Shown: in pieces, positions 37,901 through 48,646 of the stretch
Layout of the letters: the number at the start of each line of letters is the position of its first letter
Numbering within the stretch: the stretch's first letter is position 1
Assembly: GCA_031216915.1 (NCBI GenBank)
Contig: CM062292.1
Span: forward strand, 2,166,457 to 2,230,456
Length of the DNA stretch: 64,000 nt
Origin: Pictodentalium vernedei
Lineage: Eukaryota > Mollusca > Scaphopoda > Dentaliida > Dentaliidae
Reading direction: 5' to 3'
Position numbers and translations under genes: made by a program
Notes under the pieces: generated by a model
What the model saw: only the letters and a program-made list of their open reading frames with translations
Told to the model about the DNA's origin: nothing
The model's database searches: none

Positions 37901-40900
37901 CCAAAAGGTAAGCTATAGCACCATAATCACAAACCAAAAGGTAAGCTATAGCACCATAATCACAAGCCAAATGGGAAGCTATAGTACCATAATCACAAAC
38001 CAAAAGGTAAGCTATACCACCATAATCACAAACCAAAAGGTAAGCTATAGCACCATAATCACTAACCAAAAGGTAAGCTCTAGCACCATAATCACAAACC
38101 AAATGGTAAGCTATAGCACCATATTCACAAAAGGTAAGCTATGGCACCATAATCACAAACCAAAAGGTAAGCTATAGCACCATAATCACTAACCAAAAGG
38201 TAAGCTATAGCACCATAATCACAAACCAAACGGTAAGCTATAGCACCATATTCACAAAAGGTAAGCTATGGCACCATAATCACAAACCAAAAGGTAAGCT
38301 ATAACACCATAATCACATTCCAAAAGGTAAGCTATAGCACCATAATCACATTCCAAAAGGTAAGCTATAGCACCATAATCACAAACCAAAAAGTAAGCTA
38401 TAGTGCTATAATCACAAATCAAAATGTAAGCTATAGCACCATATTCACAAACCAAAAGGTAAGCTATAGCACCATAATCTCAAACCAAAAGGTAAGCTAT
38501 AGCACTCTAATCACAAACCAAAAGGTAAGCTATAGCACCATAATCACATTTCAAAAGGTAAGCTATAGCACCATAATCACAAACCAAAAAGTAAGCTATA
38601 GTGCTATAATCACAAATCAAAATGTAAGCTATACCACCATATTCACAAACCGAAATGTAAGCTATAGCCCCATAATCACAAAAGGTAAGCTATAGCACCA
38701 TAACCACAGACCAAAAGGTAAGCTATAGCACCATAATCACAAACCAAAAGGTAAGCTATAGCACCATAATCACAAACCAAAAGGTAAGCTATAGCACCAT
38801 AATCACAAACCAAAAGGTAAGCTATAGCACCCTAATCACAAACCAAAAGGTAAGCTATAGCACCCTAATCACAAACCAAAAGGTAAGCTATAGCACTCTA
38901 ATCACAAACCAAAAGGTAAGCTATAACACCATAATCACACGCCAAAAGGTAAGCTATAGCACCATAATCACTAACCAAAAGGTAAGCTATAGCACCATAA
39001 TCACAAACCAAACGGTAAGCTATAGCACCATATTCACAAAAGGTAAGCTATGGCACCATAATCACAAACCAAAAGGTAAGCTATAGCACTCTAATCACAA
39101 ACCAAAAGGTAAGCTATAGCACCATAATCACATTTCAAAAGGTAAGCTATAGCACCATAATCACAAACCAAAAAGTAAGCTATAGTGCTATAATCACAAA
39201 TCAAAATGTAAGCTATACCACCATATTCACAAACCGAAATGTAAGCTATAGCCCCATAATCACAAAAGGTAAGCTATAGCACCATAACCACAGACCAAAA
39301 GGTAAGCTATAGCACCATAATCACAAACCAAAAGGTAAGCTATAGCACCATAATCACAAACCAAAAGGTAAGCTATAGCACCATAATCACAAACCAAAAG
39401 GTAAGCTATAGCACCCTAATCACAAACCAAAAGGTAAGCTATAGCACCCTAATCACAAACCAAAAGGTAAGCTATAGCACTCTAATCACAAACCAAAAGG
39501 TAAGCTATAACACCATAATCACACGCCAAAAGGTAAGCTATAGCACCATAATCACAAACCAAAAGGTAAGCTATAGCACCATAATCACAAACCAAAAGGT
39601 AAGCTATAGCACCATAACCACAAACCAAAAGGTAAGCTATAGCACCCTAATCACAAACCAAAAGGTAAGCTATAGCACTCTAATCACAAACCAAAAGGTA
39701 AGCTATAGCACCATAATCACAAACCAAAAGGTAAGCTATAGCACCATAATCACAAACCAAAAGGTAAGCTATAGCACCATATTCACAAAAGATAAGCTAT
39801 AGCACCATAACCACAGACCAAAAAGTAAGCTATAGCACTCTAATCACAAACCAAAAGGTAAGCTATAACACCATAATCACACGCCAAAGGGTAAGCTATA
39901 GCACCATATTCACAAAAGATAAGCTATAGCACCATAACCACAGACCAAAAGGTAAGCTATAGCACTCTAATCACAAACCAAAAGGTAAGCTATAACACCA
40001 TAATCACACGCCAAAAGGTAAGCTATAGCACCATATTCACAAAAGATAAGCTATAGCACCATAACCACAGACCAAAAGGTAAGCTATAGCACTCTAATCA
40101 CAAACCAAAAGGTAAGCTATAACACCATAATCACACGCCAAAATGTAAGCTATAGCACCATATTCACAAAAGATAAGCTATAGCACCATAACCACAGACC
40201 AAAAGGTAAGCTATAGCACCATAATCACAAACCAAAAGGTAAGCTATAGCACCATAATCACAAACCAAAAGGTAAGCTATAGCACCCTAATCACAAACGA
40301 AAAGGTAAGCTATAGCACCCTAATCACAAACCAAAAGGTAAGCTATAGCACTCTAATCACAAACCAAAAGGTAAGCTATAACACCATAATCACACGCCAA
40401 AAGGTAAGCTATAGCACCATATTCACAAAAGGTAAGCTATAGCACCATAATCACAAACCAAAAGGTAAGCTATAACACCATAATCACATGCCAAAAGGTA
40501 AGCAATAGCACCATATTCACAAAAGATAAGCTATAGCACCATAACCACAGACCAAAAGGTAAGCTATAGCACCCTAATCACAAACCAAAAGGTAAGCTAT
40601 AGCACCATAATCACACGCCAAAAGGTAAGCTATAGCTCCATATTCACAAAAGGTAAGCTATAGCACCATAATCACAAACCAAAAGGTAAGCTATAGCACC
40701 ATAACCACAGACCAAAAGGTAAGCTATAGCACCATAATCACAAACCAAAAGGTAAGCTATAGCACCATAATCACACGCCAAAAGGAAGCTATAGCTCCAT
40801 ATTCACAAAAGGTAAGCTATAGCACCATAATCACAAACCAAAAGGTAAGCTATAGCACCATATTTACAAAACAAAATGTAAGCTGTAGCACCATAATCAC

Positions 40901-40975
40901 AAAAGGTAAGCTATAACACCATAAGTAAGCTATTGCACCATATTCACAAAAGGTAAGCTATAGCACCATAATCAG
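34958..40975 (+). repeat. 33-bp tandem array of exon-B 5' splice sites, about 180 units
   Basis: Unit 'AACCAAAAG|GTAAGC' + 'tatagcaccataatcacaa'. The first unit is the true exon B end and donor (34958-34990); the array runs without a break to ~40975. Most units keep AAG|GTAAGC; some have AAGATAAGC, which removes the GT. A 28-bp unit (CACAAAAGGTAAGC, lacking 5 bases) first appears near 36405 and recurs, breaking the 3-base phase from there on. Variants (CCATATTC, CACACGCC, GTGCTATAATC) recur in blocks, for example 38579 against 39166, showing later block duplication. Up to ~36400 the array is an exact multiple of 11 codons reading VSYSTIITNQK and has no stop. Confidence 0.96.
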
Positions 40976-41643
40976 CCATGGAGCCATGACATTTGCAGAT
41001 TAACCCAAACCCCACAATCATACAGCCATGACATTTTCATATTAAATCAAGCCCCACAGCCATGGTGCCATGACATTTTCAGATTAACCCAAACCCCACA
41101 ATCATACAGCCATGGCATTTTCATATTAAATCAAGCCCCACAGCCATGGAGCCATGACATTTTCACATCAACCCAAAACCCACAATCATATAGCCATGAC
41201 ATTTTCAGATTAAATCAAATCCCACAGATTAAATCAAACCCCACAATCATACAGCCATGACATTTTCAGATTAAATCAAGCCCCCACAATCATACAGTCA
41301 TGACCTTTTCAATTTAAATCAAGCCCCACAGCCATGGAGCCATGACATTTGCAAATTAACCCAAACCCCACAATCATACAGCCATGACATTTTCATATTA
41401 AATCAAGCCCCACAGCCATGGAGCCATAACATTTTCAGATTAAAACCAAACCCCACATTCATACAGACATGACATTTTCAGATTAAATCAAATCCCACAG
41501 TCATACAGCCATGACATGTTCAGATTAACTCAAACCTCACAATCATGCAGCCATGACATTTTCATATTAAATCAAGCTCCACAATCATGCAGCCATGACA
41601 TTTTCAGATTAAATCAAGCCCCACAATCATGCAACCATGACAT
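40976..41643. repeat. 42-bp tandem repeat, left part (about 16 copies)
   Basis: Unit 'cagccatgacattttcagat' + 'taaatcaagccccacaatcata', 42 bp. It starts directly where the 33-bp array ends and is cut at GACAT|TTTCAT by the DIRS element. Confidence 0.92.
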
Positions 41644-42980
41644 ATTTTTATACTGTACCAATGACCCAGACATAGCTGGTGCTAACTCTTAAAATATAGG
41701 GCCAAACACAAATTTTGCCCCCCAATCCCCAAAATTTGCATCTAAAACTAAAGAAAACATGTCCTGAAAGGCCCTCCACACTTCGCCCCTACTGCGCATG
41801 CGCAGTGTCAAGGACGTTCCGAAATTGGCGCCATTTATCATTCTAAGTTTGGCCCTTCATCAGTTAACATCTGACTGATCTTTGTGCTTTTAAATCTCAG
41901 TTTAAATGATGCCAGACACATAAATATTAGTGAAATGGTGATTCTAAGGAGGATAGAAAAGGAGGAGAGGAAAAGAATGTGTGACAGAATATTATCAGGG
42001 CTGTAACTTAAAATTTTTTAATGAAATTATGTTAAGTTACCTATTTTCAAGGCAGCAGCCATTTTGTTGTCATTCTGATTGTTTAGTTACACTGTTTTTT
42101 CAAGTGTTTTCCTCTCTCCCTGTCCTTTAAGTTCCCCCTTGCTATTCTCCCATGCTTTTGGCATAGTTTCTGTAATTATTATTACTAAATTTCTTGGGAG
42201 TTTTAGCTGAATAACAGAATGAATTCTGTTCTTTCCCCATGTTTACGTCTTCACCTACGGGTGGTTAGGCATTGTGTTCTGCATCTACCATCTGATGTTC
42301 TGCAGTTTCTTCCCTGGAAGTCTCTGTTTTGCATCAGATAGTGTATTTTTGGTAACTGATTTCGGGCCTGGGTGCCTGGAGTCTTATTTTAGTGTTTTTA
42401 CACTCATTGTTTACATTTACAACAGCCCTCTGTGTGAGGGGGGGATTTCTAAATAATAATATCTTTATGTTATTTTAATCATAACTAGATACATTATTAT
42501 TGTTCGTAAGTGTTGAATAAATTGTTTAAAATATTTTTAAAATTTTTGTCCACACTTAGGCTTGGGATCCATTGGGGCTCAACGTTACTTTTCAGAAACT
42601 TGGGCTGTTCTGAAGAAATATTTTTTCAAAATATTTTGATTTCAATTATTTTTTCTATATTAATGGATCATATTATTATTATGTATTTTGATTGCCAGGG
42701 GTTAGTGCGAGTACCAGGACTTGTTTTCTTTTCACATTGAAAGGATATTGATCAATTGTTTTAAGAGGAAGTCTTCCTCTGACCTTATTATCATTCTATA
42801 TGTGGTCAGTGTACTCGCATTAACTCCTGCTCTGTATCGTATGATTTCGATGACAATATGGGAAGCGTATGTCACGGTATGTTGTTGGGGATTTGGACAC
42901 TCCGGTCCTTTCCCCGCAGGGTCACTCTACTTTATCAATTTCTATTTCAGACGATCAAGATTAGGGTGATGTATCTGTGA

Positions 42981-45313
42981 TGTCTTCCAACAGTGTGCCT
43001 CCGTCGTCACATTTAATGAAGGGCTAGCGGAAAAGTGCTCATGTAATACGCCAATTGCCTAAGAGGACCCTAGTAGGTTCGACGGCCTTTGACGTCCGCT
43101 AGCTCGCCCGGTGTAGCGTCCATTCACCGAATGGTTCGGCAGCCGGGTTCGTCCGTTGCGGTCTAGAAGGAATTTTGGGGTGATGCGAGCACTATAAAAT
43201 TAACTTAATGCACACCCAGTGACGGCGGATCGGAGGGAGAACGGAGGAAGCCTTTTAGTCCGGTTCATAGCTCGTTCCGGTCCATCCGGACGGCAAGCGA
43301 GAGAGGCCCCTCTCTCGTTCAACAACATCTGGCCCCAGATGTTGTGGTACAAATGTGTCGCTAGCGGAGCATACGTCCGTCGCTCGGGACGCTCCGTTGT
43401 ATAGGCAGTCCGCTGAGACTGCTAAGGCTTCCTCTTCTCGTCAGCGCACACGACCGCATCTTGGCTGCGTGACCGCCGATATATTACCAGCTTCGCCGAT
43501 CAAGGATTCTTCGGCGACCAGGTCACACCATCCGGCAGCCAGGGATTCGAGACCGATGGACTCCGGACGTTCGCATAGGAAAAGTATGCGGGAGCCATCT
43601 GATGCGGAGCTGCCCTCGGCGAAGCAGCGATAGACTGCGCCTCCGCAGGTCTCGACGCCGGACATTCTTGTGCACATAGCACAGCTTATCGCAGCATCCC
43701 AGCAGCCGACAGAAACGGTGTCGGATCGAGAATTATCCGACAGCGCTGGGTCGGTAGCCGGGGACTCGAGGCCTGCAGTCTCCGGACGTTCGCATAGGAA
43801 GTGTGCGGGAGTCAACGTACACGGAGCTTCCAGCGGCAATGCATCGTAAGTCCGCTACTGCACAGGCCTCGGGAACGGACGTGCTTTCCTTAATAGCACA
43901 GTTTATCGCAGCATCCCAGCATCAACTGAATCTGTCGCATATATTTTATCCGACGATGCTGGGTCGGGACGCTCCGCGGAAGCGGGTACAGACGTCCGAA
44001 AGTTTCATCCGGTCCGACGGGATACCGAAAGGGATTCGGAGGATTTCAAGCTTTCCCTTTCGGAACAACATATGCTGCGATGCCGGATAAGAAACTGATA
44101 GCGTCGGTGGACTTAGAAATTTTTGGTTCGGTTCAGGGACATCGTCCCTCAGTTCCGACATAGTCCAATAATGTCACACAAACTTTCGAATTATTGAACG
44201 ACGCTATATATTATTATTTTATGCTTGCTATCCAAGCATTTCTGGTTTCTTGTTCGAAGAGTTATGGAGATGTCTTTCAAAAGTGTGCCTCTGTCGTCAT
44301 AGTTAATGAAGAGTTAGCGGCAATAAGTGCTCATGGAATATGTCTATCGCTTACGGAGTGACATTCGCTAGCTCACCCGGTGTAGCGTACATTCATCGAA
44401 TGGTTCGGCTGCCGGGTTCGTCCGTTGCGGTCTAGGAAGGAGATTTGGGTGATGCGAGCACTTTAATTACTTTAGTACTCACCCAGTGACGGCAGATTGA
44501 GGACAGATCGGAGGAAGCCAACAACATAGGGGACCGCATGTTGTGGTTCAGATATTTTACATTCGGAGCATATGTCCGTTGCTCGGGACGCTCCGTTATA
44601 TTGACAGTCCGAGAGACTGTCTTTAATGCTTCCTCATCCTCACAGCAGGGCACACGACCGCACATTGGCTACGTGACCTCGAGTATCCGATCAGTTTCGG
44701 CATTCAGTGATTCCACGGCGAATAGGTCGCGCCATCCGGTAGCCAAGGGACACGAGGCCTATACACTCCGTTCGCTCGCATATTGGAAGTATGCACGGGG
44801 TAACGATCTCGGAGCTTCCTGCGGCAATGCAGCGTAAGACCGCTTCTCCTCAGGCCTCAGTGACGGACGTGCTATCCGAGTTAGCACAGTTGTTTCGCAG
44901 CATCCCAGCAATTGACAGTTTCTCGGTCGAATCAGGAATTATCCGACGGCGCTGGGTCGGTGCGGTCCGCGGTTGCATCAGCTACGGACGACCGAACGCT
45001 TTATAGGGTCCGACAGGATGGCGAAAGGGATTCGAAAGATTTCGAGTTTTCCCTTTAGTAGTATCGGAAGATGCCTTTCATATCTTCTGGCATTTCTTCC
45101 AGTGATTATTTTTCGGACTTCATTGCTGCGATCTTGGATAAGAGACTTATAGCGTCATTGGACTCGGATTTTTCGATCGGTACAGGGACATTGTCCCTGA
45201 CTTACTGACGCAGTCCAATATTGTCATTACAACATGTGTTTTATTTTTCGACGCTATATTTATATATATATACAAGCCTGCTACTAGACAAGATAGTTTA
45301 GTTTCTTGTCCGC
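42981..45313 (+). pseudogene. DIRS ORF1/gag-like region, tandemly duplicated and broken
   Basis: A GC- and CpG-richer block in two diverged copies, about 42981-44262 and 44272-45313. Both begin with AGTGTGCCTC(C/T)GTCGTCA, share GAATGGTTCGGC(A/T)GCCGGGTTCG, carry CAGCATCCCAGCA ... GCTGGGTCGG segments and end near GACGCTATAT. Short ORFs from each copy read similar peptides (LIAQFIAASQ; LAQLFRSIPA), consistent with one ancestral protein. Identification as ORF1 rests on position between the left terminal repeat and RNase H; I see no zinc knuckle. The first copy has an extra internal ~220-bp repeat. Confidence 0.55.
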
Positions 45314-45762
45314 GTGGCTCATTTCTGCCATTTTATCATTTTTACAAATAGTTTATTTTGGCAGAGCAGGGCATACCGAGAGTTCATATGCGTCTAGACG
45401 GTGTGATTAAAGACTGCATATATTCTTTTTCGCCGTTTATGTCTTTTCCAATTTCAATGTTGGGAACGACATTATGTATAGTAGACTTAACTTAGACGCT
45501 TTATTATACGTAATCCGCCTTACTGAGGCGTTATCATTATGTCTTCAAGAAAAGATTTACGGGATATTATTCTCAATGTAATTTCTTTTGAGGGCAGTAG
45601 TTTGTTCACGTATAACTCCGCCCTTCAGTGGCTGATTGGAGTTGGTTAGACGTGACGCAGCCCTAGCTACATCCACACGCGTGGATAGTAAGGTTAAGAA
45701 CTCTCTCAGAGTCGCTTCGTTCTCGGAGGAGCTTCTCTTCGACGGCAACTTTCCGGCAATCC

Positions 45763-46385
45763 ATGAATTGCTCGATTTACACGTTCTCTTGTCTATCTAG
45801 TGTTACAAGAGATTCAGACTGGGGCAAACATTCGGTGGTTGACTCGGAGAGTGCCGCCGCAGTTGCCGGACCCGAGTGTGGCTGTTATGACGGTTGCCAG
45901 TCAAACAGATTGGGATATATACTGATCCCTACGGATTCGAAGTGCCAGGGTCTTTGGGTTCCGCAGTCTTTTAGCTATCAGTTTAACTTCCGCGGAATAA
46001 TGTTTTTTAGGCTTGCTTTATGTCATTGCATGAACATTATTCAGAAACGCATGCCCAAATTCCTGTCCTTTAATTCGACAGTAGTGGCGTATCTCCGGAA
46101 CCAGGGAGGCACTCTTTCGTTTCCGTTATTCAATTTAATGGAAAGAATCCGTCTGTTGGTTATAGTACACCAAGTTCAGTTTTGGTCCGTCATATTCTGG
46201 GTCGTCTGATTGTTTTATCGGACTCCCGTTCTCTTACGGGTCGCTTGTTGCTGTCAGAATGGACTCTCATCAAACAAGTATTCAATCAGATTTGCTATCT
46301 ATGGGAGCGCCCAATGATGTTTTATTTATGACACAGCTTGCTAATCAATTGCAGACGTATGTGTTGGCTTGTCCTGATCTCTGAG
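45763..46385 (+). pseudogene. DIRS RNase H domain, frameshifted
   Basis: A 148-codon ORF (45763-46209) contains DSDWGKH, a GLWVPQS segment, FRGIMFFRLALCH and NSTVVAYLRNQGGTLS. In DIRS/Ngaro polymerases this order is the RNase H domain (..D.S..GWG.., QGxW, NxxE, DNSTxVAYLxxQGGT). The usual acidic residues are partly changed. After a frameshift the following ~170 bases still read SEWTLIKQVFNQI and PNDVLFMTQLANQL, matching the family's 'EWSL...VF..I' and 'P.iDLFAT..N.QL' block. The reverse transcriptase that should precede it is missing or unrecognisable. Confidence 0.8.
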
Positions 46386-47459
46386 CTAATACTGTTAACG
46401 CTCTATTGATCTATAGGACGGAATGATAGGATACGCGTATCCTCCGGCGCTGTTGTTTTAGCAGGTATTGCTAAGATAAACAACCACAATACATTTCTGT
46501 TGATAGCATCTCTATCTTCACAGAGATCATGAGTAATTTACTCTCTTGTCTACTGTGGATCTTAACGTGAAATCTTCCTCTATGTGAGGATCTTTTTTCA
46601 CTGGGTAAATCGTGTCATCTTTATCACAACCAGCAAGGTCGCAACCTTCATGTATTCCGTTGTGTGGTCCGTATTGCATTGTAAGCACTCTACTGGACGA
46701 GCTTTGGACGCGATTTCTTACTATAGGAGATCCTCTTCTTCGCTATTCTATGCGACTAAAGTGGAGGCTCTTCCGTCGTGGTGTAGGGATCATTATGTTC
46801 ATATTGTTGATCCCTCCATACTACTCATTGCTATTTTTTAGTATACTTGTTTCACAAGATCTACTGCAGCCTGTTATTATTTAGGTTATAGGTTTATGTT
46901 ACCTCATACCTATGCACTCTACGATAGTTTACAATTGAGTCTTTTGTCTCTTTATCTAAGTCAGTTAGTAACTTGTTGATAAATAGACTTAGAATCTTTA
47001 GATTAAATTCCTATACGGATTTTAACTTCGGTTCTTATTTAGCTAAGTAATCATTTGAGCCTCTGGAAACAGCAGTTTTCAAATTCTGACCTTTTAGACA
47101 GTAATTCTGTTGGTTTCTCTTTTACTGTAGAGTCAGTGAGTTTCATGCACTATCGATGGATGATTTTCACTTTCATAGTTTCGGAATCAATACTTCCGTT
47201 ACTATTTAGGTTGGATTGTTGCATAAGAGTTAGGCTCCTATTATCCGGAACCTATTATTTTAAGGTCCTTCCGTCTTCGTATGGGCATAGGCCTTTACTC
47301 TTTCCGGGTACAGTTTATGTATTTATAAACAGATATCTGTTTATTACAAGGGCGTAAGCTTCTTCTGTCTTTGATGTCTAGTAGAAGGACGTTACGCTCC
47401 ATTTTATTGTTAATGGATTCTATTAACTAGCGTACTGCTTATGGTATATCATTGACTTA

Positions 47460-47625
47460 GCAGTTGTGCTTAAGATTTCGGCTCATGAAGTAAGAGTTCT
47501 TCTACTTCTTGGGCTTACATTAATAGTGTTGCTATTATAGATTTTTGAAGGCTGCTCATTGCGCTCAGCCATCCACATTCATGAATTTTATCTCAGAAAT
47601 ATCGAGTCCATTTCTGGAGGCCTCT
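47460..47625 (+). pseudogene. DIRS tyrosine recombinase C-terminal remnant
   Basis: In three frames in turn: AHEVR (47481-47495), then TSWAYINSVAIID, then LKAAHCAQPSTFMNF. This is the H-x-x-R box and the C-terminal 'A..W..PSTF..FYLRD' block that carries the catalytic tyrosine in DIRS recombinases; here the tyrosine position reads as Ile after decay. The upstream half of the recombinase should lie in 46600-47450, but I could not trace it with confidence. Confidence 0.75.
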
Positions 47626-48255
47626 ATTGTTAGGTCTATTATCTACTGCTCAGAATGTCATTCACTTAACAGTTGCTACTATAGCTAGGTAGGCTGTCTG
47701 TTTCGGCAGTGTCTCCGTTTGGCTGCCCTCTTCGCTCTGGGCTATTTGACCCAGGGCAAGAAAAAGGGGGGGGGGGGGGGGAGGGTGTTCCCTTGGGTCA
47801 CCTGTTTTTACTATGAAAACAAGGGGATACCTCCTCCGGAGTTAGTAATTCTGAGCTGTTATTGGGATGGTTGTTTAGTGAGAAGTTTAAGTTTATAAAA
47901 TTCATTCAAGTCTTAGTTTTTAAAGTATAGCTTTTGAATATTGCATATGTCAACGGACATGATTATGCAATTCTCAGACACTTTTAGGAGTATAAGAGTC
48001 TCTATTCTCTAGACTTACTTTATTATTGGCTTACTTTAAAAATTATTAGTATAAGGATTATTGGATATTAATAGAGTACATGGATGTATGAAGCTCAATT
48101 TTTGGAAGGTGTTGTATCTTTCTAATTTATCATAAATAAGAAAGATACATGTAAGGCCTATTACTTCTTTTCCCTACAGGGGATGACTCTATTTTATTTT
48201 ATTGAGCGTATTCCATTTTGCTCTATGTCCTTGGCCCTCCAGCCTTTTTACTATT

Positions 48256-48344
48256 CAGCTATGTCTGGGTCATTGGTACAGTATAAAAATGTTAAAAAAT
48301 TTATAGTAATTTATATATTTTTTATACTTACCAATGACCCAGAC
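48256..48344. repeat. DIRS internal complementary region (circle-junction copy)
   Basis: 48256-48290 is the reverse complement of the element's first 35 bases. 48291-48344 is the reverse complement of its last ~54 bases. The junction falls exactly where the two element ends would meet in a circle, which independently fixes the ends at 41644 and 48646. In DIRS this region templates completion of the terminal repeats during replication. Confidence 0.92.
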
Positions 48345-48646
48345 GGGGATGGCCCTCCCAGGAGTTGGGAACTCTTGCCTCCCCGCTGAGTACATAGCGC
48401 TTACCAGGCACTGGTTATTAGAATGATAAATGGCGCCAATTTCGGAACGTCCTTGACACTGCGCATGCGCAGTAGGGGCGAAGTGTGGAGGGCCTTTCAG
48501 GACATGTTTTCTTTAGTTTTAGATGCAAATTTTGGGGATTGGGGGGCAAAATTTGTGTTTGGCCCTATATTTTAAGAGTTAGCACCAGCTATGTCTGGGT
48601 CATTGGTAAGTATAAAAAATATATAAATTACTATAAATTTTTTAAC

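Larger units (their letters stand above)
41644..48646 (+). mobile_element. DIRS-like tyrosine-recombinase retrotransposon, 7,003 bp, decayed
   Basis: Inverted terminal repeats at 41644-41846 and 48418-48646 (shared words ACCAATGACCCAGACATAG and CTGCGCATGCGCAGT). The right one is ~25 bases longer at its outer end. An internal complementary region at 48256-48344 is the reverse complement of the element's left end joined to that of its right end. Removing 41644-48646 restores the 42-bp unit perfectly (GACAT+TTTCAT) with no target duplication, as expected for recombinase-mediated insertion. Coding order on + is gag-like, RNase H, recombinase, then the complementary region, as in DIRS. All ORFs carry stops and frameshifts; reverse-transcriptase motifs were not found. 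Confidence 0.92.

Noticed and set aside
37282-38455. Minus-strand ORFs reading LVCGYGAIAYL
   Set aside because: Antisense of the 33-bp donor array; periodic by-product.
34958-40975. CRISPR-like array
   Set aside because: Units abut directly with no unique spacers, in a eukaryotic intron.
43219-44090. Short GC-rich ORFs on both strands as host genes
   Set aside because: They lie inside the DIRS element, in a duplicated decayed region, and none extends past ~130 codons.
45557-45748. Minus-strand 63-codon ORF
   Set aside because: Lies in the decayed DIRS body and has no family match that I recognise.
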